Assembly: GCA_031261175.1 (NCBI GenBank)
Contig: JAISJW010000024.1
Location: 1 to 64,000, forward strand
Length of the DNA: 64,000 nucleotides
DNA from: Lactobacillales bacterium
GTDB lineage: Bacteria > Bacillota > Bacilli > Lactobacillales > Streptococcaceae
Direction: 5' to 3'
Shown here in pieces: positions 45,061-55,348 of the stretch. The position numbers and the translations under genes were made by a program. The notes beneath the pieces are model-generated. The model was not told where the DNA came from and did not search any database. It worked only from the letters and a program-made list of their open reading frames with translations. Positions within the stretch are counted from its first letter, which is position 1. Each line of letters begins with the position of its first letter.

Positions 45061-45087
45061 TGCCCTATAAATCGGGGCTTTTTTTTG
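45061..45087 (+). terminator. Terminator upstream of dacA
   Basis: A short GCCC/GGGC stem is followed by eight T residues. The dacA promoter TATAAT overlaps its 3' edge (TTATAATA at about 45088-45095). Confidence 0.6.
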
Positions 45088-45130
45088 TTATAATATTTAA
45101 TTAATTGATGTGTGATCGAAAGGACCTATT

Positions 45131-46417
45131 ATGAAGAAGAAAATAATTACAACACTAATCGCTTTAACCCTCCTAAACCCAATCACAGCGGCGTTCGCAG
45201 CTGATGCTCCGAAAGTCTCGCCAACCCCGACAGATACTAGTGGTGTAGACATTGCGGCAAGTGCCGCGATAGCCATTGATGCGAATACGGGTAAAATTTT
45301 ATACGCGAAAAACGTCGATGAAGCACGCGGTATCGCGTCTGAAAGTAAATTGATAACAGCTTATCTCGTTTACAAGGCGGTCAAAGAAGGAAAAATTTCT
45401 TGGGATGACGAAGTCTCCATTAATGACGCTACACAAAAACTGAGCCGCAATAATAATTTATCAAATGTCGTGTTATACACGGACGTTCAATACAAAGTTA
45501 GCGATCTTCTTGATGCGGCTTTGATCGCATCAGCTAATGCGGCAGCGCAGGCGCTGGCGATTAAACTTGCCGGCAGCGAAGAGGAATTTGCGAAAGAGAT
45601 GACGACGCAACTTAACGAGTGGGGGTTCCAGGATGTGCATTTTATTAATGCGTCCGGCCTGAACGACCACGACGTGACGGGCGCGAGCGATGACGAAAAC
45701 ACGATGAGTGCTAAAGCGATGGCGGCGACAGCGTTCCACCTTTACCACGATTTCCCGGAAGTGCTCGACATCACGAAACAGCCAACGAAAGTTTTCCCAG
45801 AAGGGAAATATCCGAATATTACGATGAACACGTTCAACCTGATGCTTCCGACTCAGGCCTTTTATATGGAAGGCGTGGATGGATTCAAAACGGGGACGAC
45901 TGATAAAGCGGGTGCATGCTTCACTGGAACGATCGATCGCGCGGGAACTCGCTTGATCACGGTCGTGCTAGATGCGAAAAATGCTGATGGTAAGAGCGAT
46001 AAAAGTGCTCGTTTCACGCAGACTAAAGTCTTGATGAATTATGTTTTAGATAATTGGAAGTACGATAAGCTCGACAACAAGGGAACTCGTCTTGATAAGA
46101 ACAAAACGGTTTACGTAGCGAATGCGAAAACGCGCAACCTGAAAATCGCGCTCGGTGAAGAGACGGCTTACTGGTATCGCACGAAAGCGACCGTTCAGAC
46201 TCCGACCTATAAGGTCGAGCCACTTGCCGGTCTCGAGGCTCCGATTACCAAAGGTCAGACCGTGGCGAATGCGACGCTGAGTGTCGCTGAGGATAAACTG
46301 GGGTATCTGACGGACGATTTGACGCCTGTGTACCCGATGGTCGCGATGAACGAAGACAAAAAAGCGAATATTTTCACGACTTTCATCCGCTGGATTGCGG
46401 ACAAGGTCGCTAAATAA
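45131..46417 (+). CDS. dacA: D-alanyl-D-alanine carboxypeptidase (PBP5/DacA family)
   Basis: A 428-aa secreted penicillin-binding protein that trims peptidoglycan pentapeptides. A signal peptide (about 1-23, ending AFAAD) is followed by the transpeptidase motifs SESK (SxxK), SAN (SxN) and KTG (in [10 protein letters not shown]). A PBP5-type C-terminal domain follows, ending in an amphipathic basic helix ([14 protein letters not shown]) that attaches the enzyme to the membrane. AAAGGA precedes the ATG. serS follows 13 nt later. Confidence 0.93.
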   Translation: MKKKIITTLIALTLLNPITAAFAADAPKVSPTPTDTSGVDIAASAAIAIDANTGKILYAKNVDEARGIASESKLITAYLVYKAVKEGKISWDDEVSINDATQKLSRNNNLSNVVLYTDVQYKVSDLLDAALIASANAAAQALAIKLAGSEEEFAKEMTTQLNEWGFQDVHFINASGLNDHDVTGASDDENTMSAKAMAATAFHLYHDFPEVLDITKQPTKVFPEGKYPNITMNTFNLMLPTQAFYMEGVDGFKTGTTDKAGACFTGTIDRAGTRLITVVLDAKNADGKSDKSARFTQTKVLMNYVLDNWKYDKLDNKGTRLDKNKTVYVANAKTRNLKIALGEETAYWYRTKATVQTPTYKVEPLAGLEAPITKGQTVANATLSVAEDKLGYLTDDLTPVYPMVAMNEDKKANIFTTFIRWIADKVAK

Positions 46418-46430
46418 GAGAGGACTAAAA

Positions 46431-47705
46431 ATGTTAGACATCAAATACATCAGAACCAATTTCGACGAAGTCGCAGCCAAACTCCGCACGCGTGGCGTGA
46501 AGGAAGAAGTACTGGTCGAATTCGTCGCGCTCGATAAAGAACGTCGCGAATTAATCACGCAAACCGAAGAGCTAAAAGCAGACCGAAATGCGGCAAGTGA
46601 CGCCATCGGCGCCTTGAAACGCGAGAAAAAAGACGCTGCTCCGGCGATCGCCGAAATGCAAGAAGTCGGCGGGAAAATCAAAGCAATCGACGAAACGTTG
46701 GCGGCTGTTGAAGAAAAAATCAACAACATCGCGTTGAATTTACCGAACCTTCCGCACGAGTCAGTGCCGGTCGGCGATGGCGAAGAAGAAAACGAAGAAA
46801 TTCGCCGTTGGGGTGAGCCTGCAGCGTTCGACTTCGAACCGCTTCCGCACTGGGAAATCGGCGAAAACTTAGATATCTTAGACTTCGAACGCGGAGCTAA
46901 AGTTACTGGCTCACGTTTCCTATATTACAAAGGTTTGGGTGCTCGCTTAGAACGCGCCTTGTACAACTTTATGTTGGATCTGCACATCTACGAGCAAGGC
47001 TACACGGAAATGGTGACACCTTACATCGTCAACGCGGATTCAATGTACGGAACTGGGCAATTCCCGAAATTCATCGGGGACGGCTTCCAACTAGAAGGAA
47101 CGGATTATTCGTTGATTCCGACTTCAGAAGTTCCGTTGACAAATTATCACCGCGACGAAATTTTAGACGGTGCTAAATTACCTATTAAATTAACTGCAAT
47201 GTCGCCTTGCTTCCGTAGTGAAGCTGGTTCAGCAGGGCGCGACACGCGCGGTTTGATTCGCTTGCACCAATTCCACAAAGTTGAAATGGTTAAATTCGCA
47301 ACGGCGGAAACTTCGTTTGACGAGTTAGAATCAATGACAGCTAACGCTGAAGAAATCCTGCAAAAATTAGGCTTGCCTTACCGTGTTTTAGCGTTATCAA
47401 CAGGCGACATGGGCTTCTCAGCAACTAAAACTTACGATTTAGAAGTTTGGATTCCGGCGCAAAATACTTACCGCGAAATCTCATCTTGTTCGAACTGTGG
47501 CGACTTCCAAGGACGTCGAGCACAAATTCGTTACCGCGATGAAGATGGAAAAGTCCAAATTGCCCACACGCTAAACGGTTCAGGTCTAGCTGTTGGCCGC
47601 ACGGTGGCAGCGGTCTTAGAAAACTATCAGAATGCTGACGGCAGCGTGACGGTGCCTGAAGTTCTGCGTCCTTACATGGGTGGAGTTGAGAAAATCACTC
47701 TCTAA
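46431..47705 (+). CDS. serS: Seryl-tRNA synthetase
   Basis: A 424-aa class II aminoacyl-tRNA synthetase charging serine onto tRNA-Ser. The N-terminal long coiled-coil arm (about 25-105) is followed by the catalytic core with motif 2 ([15 protein letters not shown]) and motif 3 ([16 protein letters not shown]). The start at 46431 is used because [14 protein letters not shown] is the normal N-terminus. An upstream in-frame start would overlap dacA. No T-box leader is present because the gene sits 13 nt after dacA. Confidence 0.96.
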   Translation: MLDIKYIRTNFDEVAAKLRTRGVKEEVLVEFVALDKERRELITQTEELKADRNAASDAIGALKREKKDAAPAIAEMQEVGGKIKAIDETLAAVEEKINNIALNLPNLPHESVPVGDGEEENEEIRRWGEPAAFDFEPLPHWEIGENLDILDFERGAKVTGSRFLYYKGLGARLERALYNFMLDLHIYEQGYTEMVTPYIVNADSMYGTGQFPKFIGDGFQLEGTDYSLIPTSEVPLTNYHRDEILDGAKLPIKLTAMSPCFRSEAGSAGRDTRGLIRLHQFHKVEMVKFATAETSFDELESMTANAEEILQKLGLPYRVLALSTGDMGFSATKTYDLEVWIPAQNTYREISSCSNCGDFQGRRAQIRYRDEDGKVQIAHTLNGSGLAVGRTVAAVLENYQNADGSVTVPEVLRPYMGGVEKITL

Positions 47706-47720
47706 AACGGAGATTTTAAA

Positions 47721-48851
47721 ATGAAAGCAAAAATAGCTATACTTGGGGGCGCGTTCATCGCGCTCTTAGTCGTTGCGGGCGTTCTCATCAATATCGCGTT
47801 CTTTGGGGGCGATGGAATTGCCAAGAAAAATCCGCACCCCGGCGAGATTTACATCGGGGCGAACCTGGAGCTGTCGGGCAATTACCGCGCCTTCGGGCTC
47901 GATGTCAAGGCGGGGATGAAATACGCGATCGATTCGATTAACCGTGAAGGCGGGATTGACGGGAAGAAAATTCACGTTGAATATATCGATAACAAAAACG
48001 ATTCGACAAATTCTCGTGAAATCCTGGAAGATTTTGCGAAAGAGCGATACGACGTTATGATCGGTCCGAACAGCACGGCGAGCCTACTTGCCTTGCGCGA
48101 GAAGGCTGAGGAGCTGAAGCTGCCGGTGATTACGCCGCTCAACAGCTACGATTATTTGGCGATGGAAGACAACGTGAAATATCCGTATATGCACCAAATT
48201 AACCTGCCGAATTATGTGCAGATCGAGAAGCTGGCGAAGTATGCGTTCGATCAGTTGGCGCTGACGAAAATTGTCGTTTTTTATGATCCGAACAATCCGG
48301 ATAGCAAAAATCAGTTCGACCGTTTTAAGGAAGATTACCCGGGCGATTTGGTCGAGGGGATCGAGTTCAATACGAAGCTGACTGACTACGCCGAGGATGT
48401 CAAGAAACTTGCCGGGATGGATTACGACGGGATTTTTGTGGCAGGTGCAGCGGCAAGTGCCGGGCTGATGATCAAGGAACTGCGCGACGGGGACGTGAGT
48501 GCGCCGATTTTGACCAACGATAAATGTAATAGCGAGAGCATTTTTATCATTGCGGGTGAGAAGAATATCGACAACGTCTATATGACGAGCGGTTTCAATC
48601 CGCTTGATAAGGACGAGGAACAGTGGACGATCACGTATAAAACGAAGACTGGCCAGACAGTGAACGACTTTTCTTACTACGGCTATCAGAGCGTGATGCG
48701 CATTTTCGACGCTTATAAATCGATGAAAAACAACGGCTCTAGCGATTTTAACGCCGAGCTGGCTAAGATGGGCAATTACTCGAATTCCGAGGATGTGTTC
48801 CTGACTCATTACGTCGCGGGGCGCGTGGATAACGTGGTGGAATTACCGTGA
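47721..48851 (+). CDS. Type 1 periplasmic-binding-fold protein, N-terminally anchored
   Basis: A 376-aa protein related to branched-chain amino acid binding proteins (LivJ/LivK type): [31 protein letters not shown] and ILTNDKCNS are typical blocks. The N-terminus is a hydrophobic helix (about 5-28) with no lipobox cysteine, so it is probably held by an uncleaved anchor. No permease or ATPase gene is adjacent. It may be a sensor or accessory protein rather than a transport component. It lies 15 nt after serS and overlaps rlmH by 4 nt. Confidence 0.8.
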   Translation: MKAKIAILGGAFIALLVVAGVLINIAFFGGDGIAKKNPHPGEIYIGANLELSGNYRAFGLDVKAGMKYAIDSINREGGIDGKKIHVEYIDNKNDSTNSREILEDFAKERYDVMIGPNSTASLLALREKAEELKLPVITPLNSYDYLAMEDNVKYPYMHQINLPNYVQIEKLAKYAFDQLALTKIVVFYDPNNPDSKNQFDRFKEDYPGDLVEGIEFNTKLTDYAEDVKKLAGMDYDGIFVAGAAASAGLMIKELRDGDVSAPILTNDKCNSESIFIIAGEKNIDNVYMTSGFNPLDKDEEQWTITYKTKTGQTVNDFSYYGYQSVMRIFDAYKSMKNNGSSDFNAELAKMGNYSNSEDVFLTHYVAGRVDNVVELP

Positions 48852-49327
48852 AAATAAAAATTGTTACGGTCGGAAAATTAAAAGAAAAATACTTGGTCGC
48901 AGGGATTGCAGAGTACGCGAAACGCCTAGGTGCCTACGCTAAGCTCGAGTTTGTCGAGGTTGCAGACGAAAAGTGTCCAGAAGTTCTGAGCGAGCGCGAA
49001 ATGGCTTTGGTTAAGGAGCGCGAGGCGGCGAGGATTTTAGCTAAGATCGGCGACGGCGAATTTGTGTTCGCTTTAGCGATTGATGGCGTAATGCACTCGA
49101 GCGAGAGTTTCGCTGCGAAAATTGATACGGAAGCGACGCGCGGAAAGAGCACGTTTACCTTTGTAATTGGTGGCTCGCTAGGTCTGGATGACAGTGTTTT
49201 GGCTCGCGCAAACGAAAAAATTTCGTTTGGGAAGTTGACTTACCCGCATCAGCTGATGAAGCTGATTTTGGTCGAACAAATCTACCGAACTTTCCGCATC
49301 AACCGCGGCGAACCCTATCATAAATAG
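48848..49327 (+). CDS. rlmH: 23S rRNA (pseudouridine-1915-N3)-methyltransferase RlmH
   Basis: A 159-aa SPOUT methyltransferase acting on the mature 70S ribosome. The family N-terminus [15 protein letters not shown], the central [17 protein letters not shown] and the C-terminal [16 protein letters not shown] are all present. It starts with GTG and overlaps the preceding gene by four bases (GTGA), indicating translational coupling. Confidence 0.97.
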   Translation: MKIKIVTVGKLKEKYLVAGIAEYAKRLGAYAKLEFVEVADEKCPEVLSEREMALVKEREAARILAKIGDGEFVFALAIDGVMHSSESFAAKIDTEATRGKSTFTFVIGGSLGLDDSVLARANEKISFGKLTYPHQLMKLILVEQIYRTFRINRGEPYHK

Positions 49328-49330
49328 CTC

Positions 49331-49401
49331 TACTGTTTTTTAAGGCGATTTTTAGTGATTTCGAGGCTCGAAACTCCTAAAAATCGCCTTAAAAAACAGT
49401 A
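49331..49401. repeat. REP-like palindrome, family member 6
   Basis: Outer arms tactgttttttaaggcg and inner core tttttagtgatttcg/cgaaactcctaaaaa. It begins 3 nt after the rlmH stop. The outer arm is shared with member 8 (63153-63225). Confidence 0.85.
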
Positions 49402-49424
49402 AGGAAAAATAGAGGTGTGATATT

Positions 49425-49928
49425 TTGATTAAAAGCAAGCGGATTCGCTTCGGACATTGGGCGAAAACAGATATCGACCTAGCTCACGAACTTTGGGGTG
49501 AGCCGGATGTGACGAAATATATTTCGAAAACCGGGTTGTTTTCCGACGAGCAAATCGCTGAGCGCTTAAAGTTTGAAATTGCGTCGGAAAAAGAATCGGG
49601 CGTTCAGTACTGGCCGTTCTTTGAAAAAACATCGGGCAAGTTCGTCGGCGTAGCGGGGCTACATCCGCACGGCGTGGGAATCTACGAAATCGGCTTCCAC
49701 CTAAAACCAGAATTCTGGGGTAAAGGTTACGCTATAGAAGCCGCTGAGAAAGTTATTGATTACGCATTTAATGAACTAGGAGCAAAAGAATTATTTGCCG
49801 GACACAACCCTAACAACATAGCGTCTAAAAAGTTGCTAGAAAAATTAGGTTTCGAATACACGGGCGACGAATTCTACGAGCCGACCGGACTCTATCATCC
49901 ATCATACAAAAAAACAATCTCGGGTTAA
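49425..49928 (+). CDS. GNAT-family N-acetyltransferase (RimJ/RimL type)
   Basis: A 167-aa acetyltransferase using acetyl-CoA; substrate unknown. The N-terminal strand with WGEPDVTKYI, the EIGFHLKPEFWGKGYAIEAAEKVIDYAF acetyl-CoA loop region and NIASKKLLEKLGF near the C-terminus match the ribosomal-protein-type GNATs. The start codon is TTG with an AGAGGTG ribosome binding site. It converges with hisC and shares a bidirectional terminator. Confidence 0.88.
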   Translation: MIKSKRIRFGHWAKTDIDLAHELWGEPDVTKYISKTGLFSDEQIAERLKFEIASEKESGVQYWPFFEKTSGKFVGVAGLHPHGVGIYEIGFHLKPEFWGKGYAIEAAEKVIDYAFNELGAKELFAGHNPNNIASKKLLEKLGFEYTGDEFYEPTGLYHPSYKKTISG

Positions 49929-49942
49929 GAGATTGTTTTTTT
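49908..49942. terminator. Bidirectional terminator between GNAT gene and hisC
   Basis: AAAAAAACAATCTC pairs with GAGATTGTTTTTTT around a 7-nt loop. T runs on both strands allow termination of both convergent genes; the stop codons of both lie inside it. Confidence 0.9.
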
Positions 49943-50974
49943 GATATTTTCAATTACTTTTTGCATTTCCTCGTCAGTTCCGATGGTGATTCTGAGATAA
50001 TTATTCAGGCGTTCAGGCTTATCGAAGTGGCGAACAAAAATGTGGTCTTTTTGCAAACTCTCAAACAGCGCATTCATATCATATTGCGGATGTGTCGTCA
50101 AAACGAAATTCGTCTTCGATTCCAACGTTTCAAACCCCAGTTCGGCAAGTGACGCGCGAAATTCTTCGCGCGTTTTTATTATATTGAAATTAATCGCTTC
50201 GTAATAACCGGCATCTTCTACTGCGATAGTCGCTAATTTTTCAGCTAATGAATCAACGGAATAAGGGTTGAAGCTCGATTTAACAGCTCCCAAAACTTCA
50301 ATCAAAGCAGGGTTCGCGACGGCGTAACCGACCCTTAAACCAGCCAAAGATTCAGACTTGCTCAGTGTGTGAATGACGACTAAATTATCAAAATCATTGA
50401 CCAATGGAGCTAAAGAAACGCCACCGAAATTAACATAAGCCTCGTCAACTATCACAATCGAATCTGAATGTTCAACTAAAAAATCTTTCATTGCATCCGC
50501 CGAATGGTAAAGTGATGTCGGTGCGTTCGGATTAGCGATGATAATCCCACCGTTAGGGCGTGCATAGTCCTCTAAAGAAATAGAAAAATCTTCAGCTAAT
50601 GCGATTTCTTCAAAAGGAATCTTAAATAAATCACACCAAACTTTATAAAATCCGTACGTTATATCGGGAAATAAAACCGGCTCGCTAGAGTTGAAAAAGC
50701 TCAAAAAAGCGAAAGCTAAAATTTCATCACTGCCGTTTCCGACGATGAAATTATCTGGTTTCAAACCGTATTTATGAGACAAAGCACTCCGTAAATTGCC
50801 CTGGTCCAAAGAAGAATACCGACGTAAGTCGACCGACTTGCCAAAGCCCGCAAGCAGCTCGAGCACGCGAGGCGAGGGCGGATAGGCATTCTCGTTCGTG
50901 TTGATTTTGATCATATCCGGATAGTTGGGCTGCTCGCCCGGCACATACGGCGAAATTTTGCGAATCCCCTTCAT
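49925..50974 (-). CDS. hisC: Histidinol-phosphate aminotransferase HisC
   Basis: A 349-aa PLP aminotransferase of histidine biosynthesis. Family blocks include YPDMIKINTNENAYPPSP, GNGSDEI, the PLP-binding SKSESLAGLRVGYA (lysine in SKS) and a C-terminal YLRITIGTDEEM. The longer frame from 51106 is rejected: MKGIRKISPYVPGEQP at 50974 is the normal N-terminus, a GGAGG sequence lies 6 nt before it, and a promoter (TGTTATAAT on this strand, near 51003-51010) separates it from the upstream ATG. It is transcribed away from hisZ, unlike in the usual co-directional operon. Confidence 0.93.
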   Translation of the reverse strand: MKGIRKISPYVPGEQPNYPDMIKINTNENAYPPSPRVLELLAGFGKSVDLRRYSSLDQGNLRSALSHKYGLKPDNFIVGNGSDEILAFAFLSFFNSSEPVLFPDITYGFYKVWCDLFKIPFEEIALAEDFSISLEDYARPNGGIIIANPNAPTSLYHSADAMKDFLVEHSDSIVIVDEAYVNFGGVSLAPLVNDFDNLVVIHTLSKSESLAGLRVGYAVANPALIEVLGAVKSSFNPYSVDSLAEKLATIAVEDAGYYEAINFNIIKTREEFRASLAELGFETLESKTNFVLTTHPQYDMNALFESLQKDHIFVRHFDKPERLNNYLRITIGTDEEMQKVIENIKKTIS

Positions 50975-51065
50975 GTCGCACCTCCATACATTTCTTGAAT
51001 ATATTATAACATATTCGCGATTTATGGTATAATTATCAAATAACAATTGATGTGAGGTAACGAAA
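50975..51065. promoter_or_regulatory. Divergent hisC/hisZ promoter region
   Basis: Plus strand: TGG-TATAAT with TATAAT at 51028-51033, then about 32 nt and GAGG before the hisZ ATG. Minus strand: TATAAT complement at 51003-51008 for hisC. The two -10 boxes are about 20 bp apart, so the promoters overlap. No T-box or leader peptide is visible. Confidence 0.65.
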
Positions 51066-52076
51066 ATGAGAAAAATTCCGGCGGGCACCCGCGACAAACT
51101 CTTCAAGCGGGCTCAGGGTTCTTACGAACTTGAGGGAAAGTTTAACGCCGTCACGGCTTCGCGCGGCTTCACGCGCGTTGAAACACCGACGATTGAATAT
51201 GCGCAAAACTTCGATAATGAAGATGAACTTTTCCGTTTCTTTGATAAAAAAGGCGAAACTTTGGCTTTGCGCAGTGATTTGACGACGCCAGTGGCGCGGA
51301 TGGTGGCTTCGACTAAGCTCGAACTTCCTTTGAAGTTGAGCTATTCGGGGAAAGTTTTCCGTTCGAGTGACCCGATGATGGGCGTTGATATCGAGATGCA
51401 CCAAGCGGGGATTGAGTTGATCGGATATGAGTCGATAAAGGCGGAACTTGAACTTTTGTTGACGTTGAGCGAATTCTTAGATGCCGAGGGTATCGAGGAT
51501 TATCATTTTGAAATCGGTCACGCGGGAGTTTATAAGGCATTCGCGGCTGAGAGTGCTGACGAGGCGGAGTTCCGCGCGGCACTTCTAGCGAAAAATACGA
51601 GCGTTTTACCTTTGATTGCGCGGTTGTATGGCGAGCCGGAAAGCGTATTTGCGCAGGTTGAGGAAACCCCAGAAATTAAAGAAATCAAGGTATTGTTGGC
51701 TCTGGCTAAGAAGGCATTGCCACGTGTTAAATTCACGGTCGACCTAGGTTTAGTACCTAATCACAGCTACTATACGGGAATTTTAATCAACGCTTACGCG
51801 CCAAACATTGCGGACGCGTTTGCTAGCGGCGGGCGTTACGATAACGAGTTCCCCGCGGTCGGTTTAGGTGTCAATTTGGATGCTTTTGAAAAATTAGCGG
51901 CGCCGCACACGAACAAAACTTTGATTCATTTTGCGGCTGATCGCATCGATGACGCGCTGAAAATTTTAGCGGAAACGCCTGATGCGCAGCTTAGCATTTT
52001 CGACAATATTATAGAAACAAAAGAGTTCGCGAACCGTTGGGGCTTCGACGAAATTATTGAGATTGGAGGCAATTAA
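51066..52076 (+). CDS. hisZ: ATP phosphoribosyltransferase regulatory subunit HisZ
   Basis: A 336-aa HisRS-like paralogue that forms the short-form ATP phosphoribosyltransferase with HisG. It has the class II synthetase-like core (DLTTPVARM, YSGKVFRSSD, YYTGILINAY, GGRYDNEFPAVGLGVN) but lacks a tRNA-binding C-terminal domain. It ends directly before hisG, which starts at the next base. First gene of the rightward his operon. Confidence 0.93.
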   Translation: MRKIPAGTRDKLFKRAQGSYELEGKFNAVTASRGFTRVETPTIEYAQNFDNEDELFRFFDKKGETLALRSDLTTPVARMVASTKLELPLKLSYSGKVFRSSDPMMGVDIEMHQAGIELIGYESIKAELELLLTLSEFLDAEGIEDYHFEIGHAGVYKAFAAESADEAEFRAALLAKNTSVLPLIARLYGEPESVFAQVEETPEIKEIKVLLALAKKALPRVKFTVDLGLVPNHSYYTGILINAYAPNIADAFASGGRYDNEFPAVGLGVNLDAFEKLAAPHTNKTLIHFAADRIDDALKILAETPDAQLSIFDNIIETKEFANRWGFDEIIEIGGN

Positions 52077-52697
52077 ATGAGCAAAAAATTAACGATTGCC
52101 TTGCAAAAAGGCCGTCTGGAAAAAGATGCGGGCAAGTTGCTCGCCGCGGCTGGATATGACACAAGTTTTTTAGAAAATAAAGAGCGCAAACTGATTTTCG
52201 AAACAGCGGAAGCGCGCTATTTGTTGGTGAAGGCTCCGGACGTTCCGACCTATGTTTATCATGGGGTGGCAGATGTTGGTTTTGTCGGGAAAGACGTTTT
52301 GCAGGAGCACGATAAAGGCTATTTTGAGATGCTTGATCTCGGTATCGGAAAATGTAAATTCGCTGTGGCTTCAACGCCGGAATATGCTGAACTAGACCAT
52401 AAAATAAAACGGATTGCGACGAAATATCCAAAAACAGCTGAAGCGCATTTTGCGAAAAAAGGCGAGATGATCGACATCATTAAAATTGAGGGTTCGGTTG
52501 AAATTGCCCCGGTTTTAGGACTTGCCGATGCGATTGTCGATATCGTCGAAACGGGAAATACGCTGCGTGAAAACGGGCTCGAAGTGTTCGAAGATATCAG
52601 CGAAATTTCTGGTCGCCTGATCGTAAACAAAGCGGCGGCGAAGTTGAAAAGAGATGAGATTTTCGATCTGATTGATCGATTGAGCGAGGTGATTTAA
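52077..52697 (+). CDS. hisG: ATP phosphoribosyltransferase catalytic subunit HisG (short form)
   Basis: A 206-aa enzyme for the first step of histidine synthesis. The N-terminus [38 protein letters not shown] and the PRPP-binding [14 protein letters not shown] match. The short length requires HisZ, encoded just upstream. GGAGG precedes the start, and its last base overlaps hisD (TAATG). Confidence 0.96.
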   Translation: MSKKLTIALQKGRLEKDAGKLLAAAGYDTSFLENKERKLIFETAEARYLLVKAPDVPTYVYHGVADVGFVGKDVLQEHDKGYFEMLDLGIGKCKFAVASTPEYAELDHKIKRIATKYPKTAEAHFAKKGEMIDIIKIEGSVEIAPVLGLADAIVDIVETGNTLRENGLEVFEDISEISGRLIVNKAAAKLKRDEIFDLIDRLSEVI

Positions 52698-53965
52698 TGC
52701 GCTATTTAGAAGGTGAAAAATCGCAAATTATTGCGACGATTGCGGCCGATGCGCGCGAAAGCGACTCGGGACGTGAGGATATCGAGGCAGCGGTTGCAGC
52801 GATTATTGCAGATGTTATCGCTAATGGTGATGACGCCTTGCGAAAATATGCTAAACAATTCGACAACGTTGAAATTACGGATTTAGCGGTTTCGACTGGC
52901 GAAATTGATGCAGCGTTTGAGCGGGTTGATAAGGATTTGGTTCGTTCTTTAGAAAAAGCGAAGGCGAATATCGAAAGCTACCATAAACTACAAGTTAAAG
53001 AAGGCTTCAAGGAAGTTGCTGATGACGGCGTGATTCGCGGTCAGTTAGTTCTACCTTTAGAACGCGTTGGAATCTACGTTCCAGGTGGAACGGCTGCTTA
53101 TCCGTCGAGTGTTTTAATGAATGCTTTACCGGCTAAAATTGCGGGTGTTGAAGAAATTATTATGGTGACGCCCCCGGGAACACCTGATGTTATTTTGGCA
53201 GCCGCTAAGATTGCGGGAGTTGACAAAATCTACCGGGTTGGTGGAGCGCAAGCCGTTGCTGCACTTGCCTACGGAACGGAGTCGATTCCAAAAGTCGATA
53301 AAATTGTTGGGCCGGGGAACGTGTTTGTCGCGACGGCGAAAAAACAAGTTTACGGGAAAGTTTCAATAGATATGATTGCGGGACCGAGTGAAATTGGGGT
53401 TATCGCTGATGATAGCGCGAATCCTGAATTTATCGCGGCTGATTTGTTGAGTCAGGCGGAACACGATAAACTTGCCCGCGCGATTTTGGTTACGACTTCT
53501 CGTGAGTTGGCCACTAAAGTCGAAGCAGAAGTTGAAAAACAATTGAAGGTTTTACCGCGCGAAGAAATTGCCCGCGAGGCGATTGAAAAACAAGGAATTA
53601 TTGTTATCGCGAACGATTTTGACGAGATGTTTGAGATTATGAACGAGCTGGCGCCGGAGCATTTAGAGGTGCAGGTTGATAACGCGATCGATTATCTTGG
53701 GCGGATTAAGCATGCGGGATCGATTTTTCTAGGGCACTATACGAGTGAGTCGGTTGGGGATTATTTCGCCGGGACGAATCACGTTCTGCCGACAAATGGG
53801 ACGGCGCGTTTTTACTCGCCGCTTGGTGTTTACGATTTTATTAAACATACGGAATTTACTTATTACACGCGGGATGCTTTGGTGCGCGACGCCGAGGATA
53901 TCACGCGAATTGCCAGGTTTGAAGGGCTTGAAGCGCACGCGCGCAGCGTCGAGGTGAGATTATGA
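52697..53965 (+). CDS. hisD: Histidinol dehydrogenase HisD
   Basis: A 422-aa NAD-dependent zinc enzyme performing the last two oxidations to histidine. Motifs: [51 protein letters not shown] and the metal-binding [10 protein letters not shown] region. It overlaps hisG by one base and hisB by four. Confidence 0.97.
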   Translation: MRYLEGEKSQIIATIAADARESDSGREDIEAAVAAIIADVIANGDDALRKYAKQFDNVEITDLAVSTGEIDAAFERVDKDLVRSLEKAKANIESYHKLQVKEGFKEVADDGVIRGQLVLPLERVGIYVPGGTAAYPSSVLMNALPAKIAGVEEIIMVTPPGTPDVILAAAKIAGVDKIYRVGGAQAVAALAYGTESIPKVDKIVGPGNVFVATAKKQVYGKVSIDMIAGPSEIGVIADDSANPEFIAADLLSQAEHDKLARAILVTTSRELATKVEAEVEKQLKVLPREEIAREAIEKQGIIVIANDFDEMFEIMNELAPEHLEVQVDNAIDYLGRIKHAGSIFLGHYTSESVGDYFAGTNHVLPTNGTARFYSPLGVYDFIKHTEFTYYTRDALVRDAEDITRIARFEGLEAHARSVEVRL

Positions 53966-54546
53966 GAACAGCTGAATTGAGTCGGGTGACCGGCGAAACG
54001 GATATTCAAATCAAGGTTAATTTGGACGATGCTCAGAAGGTTGAAGTCGATACGGGTGTTGGTTTCTTTGATCACATGTTGATTTTACTAGCTCGCCACG
54101 CACGGATTTCTTTGACAGTCAAGGCTGTCGGTGATATTCACGTTGACGGCCACCACACGGTTGAGGATGTGGGAATTGCCTTGGGTCAGGTTTTGCGCGA
54201 AGCGTTAGGTGACAAGGTCGGGATTGAGCGTTACGGCAGTGCGATTTTGCCGATGGATGAAACTTTGGCTCTCGTCGCAATTGACTTGAGCGGACGTGCG
54301 TATTTAGTGTTTAATGCCGAGTTTGAAAATCCGCGTTTGGGCGATTTCGATACGGAATTAGTTGAAGAATTTTTCGTAGCGTTGACTAATAATTTAGCGG
54401 CGAACGTGCATTTGAATGTTTTATATGGTAAGAATTCGCACCACAAAGCCGAAGCGTTATTTAAAGGTTTTGGGCGTTCTTTGCGTGAGGCGATTACGAT
54501 AAACCCAGAGATTACGGGCGTTAATTCGACCAAAGGGGTGCTTTAA
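53962..54546 (+). CDS. hisB: Imidazoleglycerol-phosphate dehydratase HisB
   Basis: A 194-aa monofunctional dehydratase. The two His-rich metal sites are visible as [13 protein letters not shown] and [15 protein letters not shown] near residues 35-75, with the second repeat ...[20 protein letters not shown] near 150. It overlaps hisD and lies 1 nt before hisH. Confidence 0.97.
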   Translation: MRTAELSRVTGETDIQIKVNLDDAQKVEVDTGVGFFDHMLILLARHARISLTVKAVGDIHVDGHHTVEDVGIALGQVLREALGDKVGIERYGSAILPMDETLALVAIDLSGRAYLVFNAEFENPRLGDFDTELVEEFFVALTNNLAANVHLNVLYGKNSHHKAEALFKGFGRSLREAITINPEITGVNSTKGVL

Positions 54547-54547
54547 G

Positions 54548-55150
54548 ATGATTGCGATTATCGACTACGATGCGGGAAATATCCGCAACGTGGAAAAGGC
54601 ACTCGAAAAATTAGGGATTGAATGCGTTGTGACTAAGTCGCCGGATGAGATTCAAAAGGCGGACGGATTGATTCTCCCTGGAGTCGGAGCGTTTCCAGCT
54701 GCGATGGAGAGGTTGAACGAATACGGTTTGACCGAGGTTATCCGCACCGAAGTTGGAAAAGGTAAGCCGTTTTTAGGGATTTGCCTCGGGATGCAGTTGC
54801 TTTTAGATGGAAGTTTCGAGCACCATTACACGGAAGGTTTGGGGTTGATTCCCGGGAAATGCCGGGCGATTCCTGAACACGAAACGATGCCGGTGCCGCA
54901 CATGGGTTGGAACGAGCTTGAAGTTATAGCGCCTAACGCCCTAACGGAGGGCATAGACCACGAGTTTGTCTATTATGTTCACTCGTTTTATGCGGACTGT
55001 CCGCGCGAATTTATCAATGCGATTAGCGAGTATTCGATTGAAATTCCAGGAATGATTAGCCGCGGTAATGTTTACGGCGCTCAGTTTCATCCTGAGAAAT
55101 CAGCGACGGCTGGACTAAAAATCCTCAAGAATTTTGCGAGTATAATTTGA
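54548..55150 (+). CDS. hisH: Imidazole glycerol phosphate synthase glutaminase subunit HisH
   Basis: A 200-aa class I glutamine amidotransferase. The nucleophile motif GICLGMQLLLDGS (Cys about 79), PHMGWNEL, YYVHSFY and the catalytic His/Glu in FHPEKS are present. Its partner HisF and the genes hisA and hisI/E are not downstream: the operon ends here with a long inverted repeat and T run, so the remaining steps must be encoded elsewhere. Confidence 0.96.
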   Translation: MIAIIDYDAGNIRNVEKALEKLGIECVVTKSPDEIQKADGLILPGVGAFPAAMERLNEYGLTEVIRTEVGKGKPFLGICLGMQLLLDGSFEHHYTEGLGLIPGKCRAIPEHETMPVPHMGWNELEVIAPNALTEGIDHEFVYYVHSFYADCPREFINAISEYSIEIPGMISRGNVYGAQFHPEKSATAGLKILKNFASII

Positions 55151-55156
55151 ATTATC

Positions 55157-55227
55157 GGGATTTTGACAAATTTTTTAATTTTTCGAGCAAAAAATTAAAA
55201 AATTTGCCAAAATCCCCCCTTTTTTTA
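55157..55227 (+). terminator. Long inverted repeat ending the his operon
   Basis: Arms of about 27 nt (gggattttgacaaatttttt and its complement) with a small loop, followed by C4 and T7. The T run after the stem supports termination of the his transcript. The arms are longer than a normal terminator needs. Confidence 0.75.
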
Positions 55228-55251
55228 ATTTATTAAGGCTTAAACGAATAT

Positions 55252-55280
55252 TTGCGTCAAACGTCATTTTGTGATAAAAT
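55252..55280 (+). promoter_or_regulatory. Promoter of the fab operon
   Basis: TTGCGT (55252-55257), 17-nt spacer and TAAAAT (55275-55280). A leader of about 60 nt follows, with GGAG near 55333, before the fabK ATG. I looked for a FabT or FapR operator here and found nothing convincing. Confidence 0.55.
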
Positions 55281-55348
55281 TAGTAAGATATTATTCGTGT
55301 GCCTAAGCAGACGAAAGACAAATTTAAAGTACGGAGACTGAGAAGATA

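Noticed and set aside
46395..51066. T-box or leader-peptide control of serS, hisC/hisZ or ilvA
   Set aside because: The leaders are too short or absent, and no T-box sequence (TGGNACC-like) was found.
55160..55348. FabT or FapR operator before fabK
   Set aside because: The A/T-rich region with TGATAAAATTAG does not form a convincing version of either inverted repeat.
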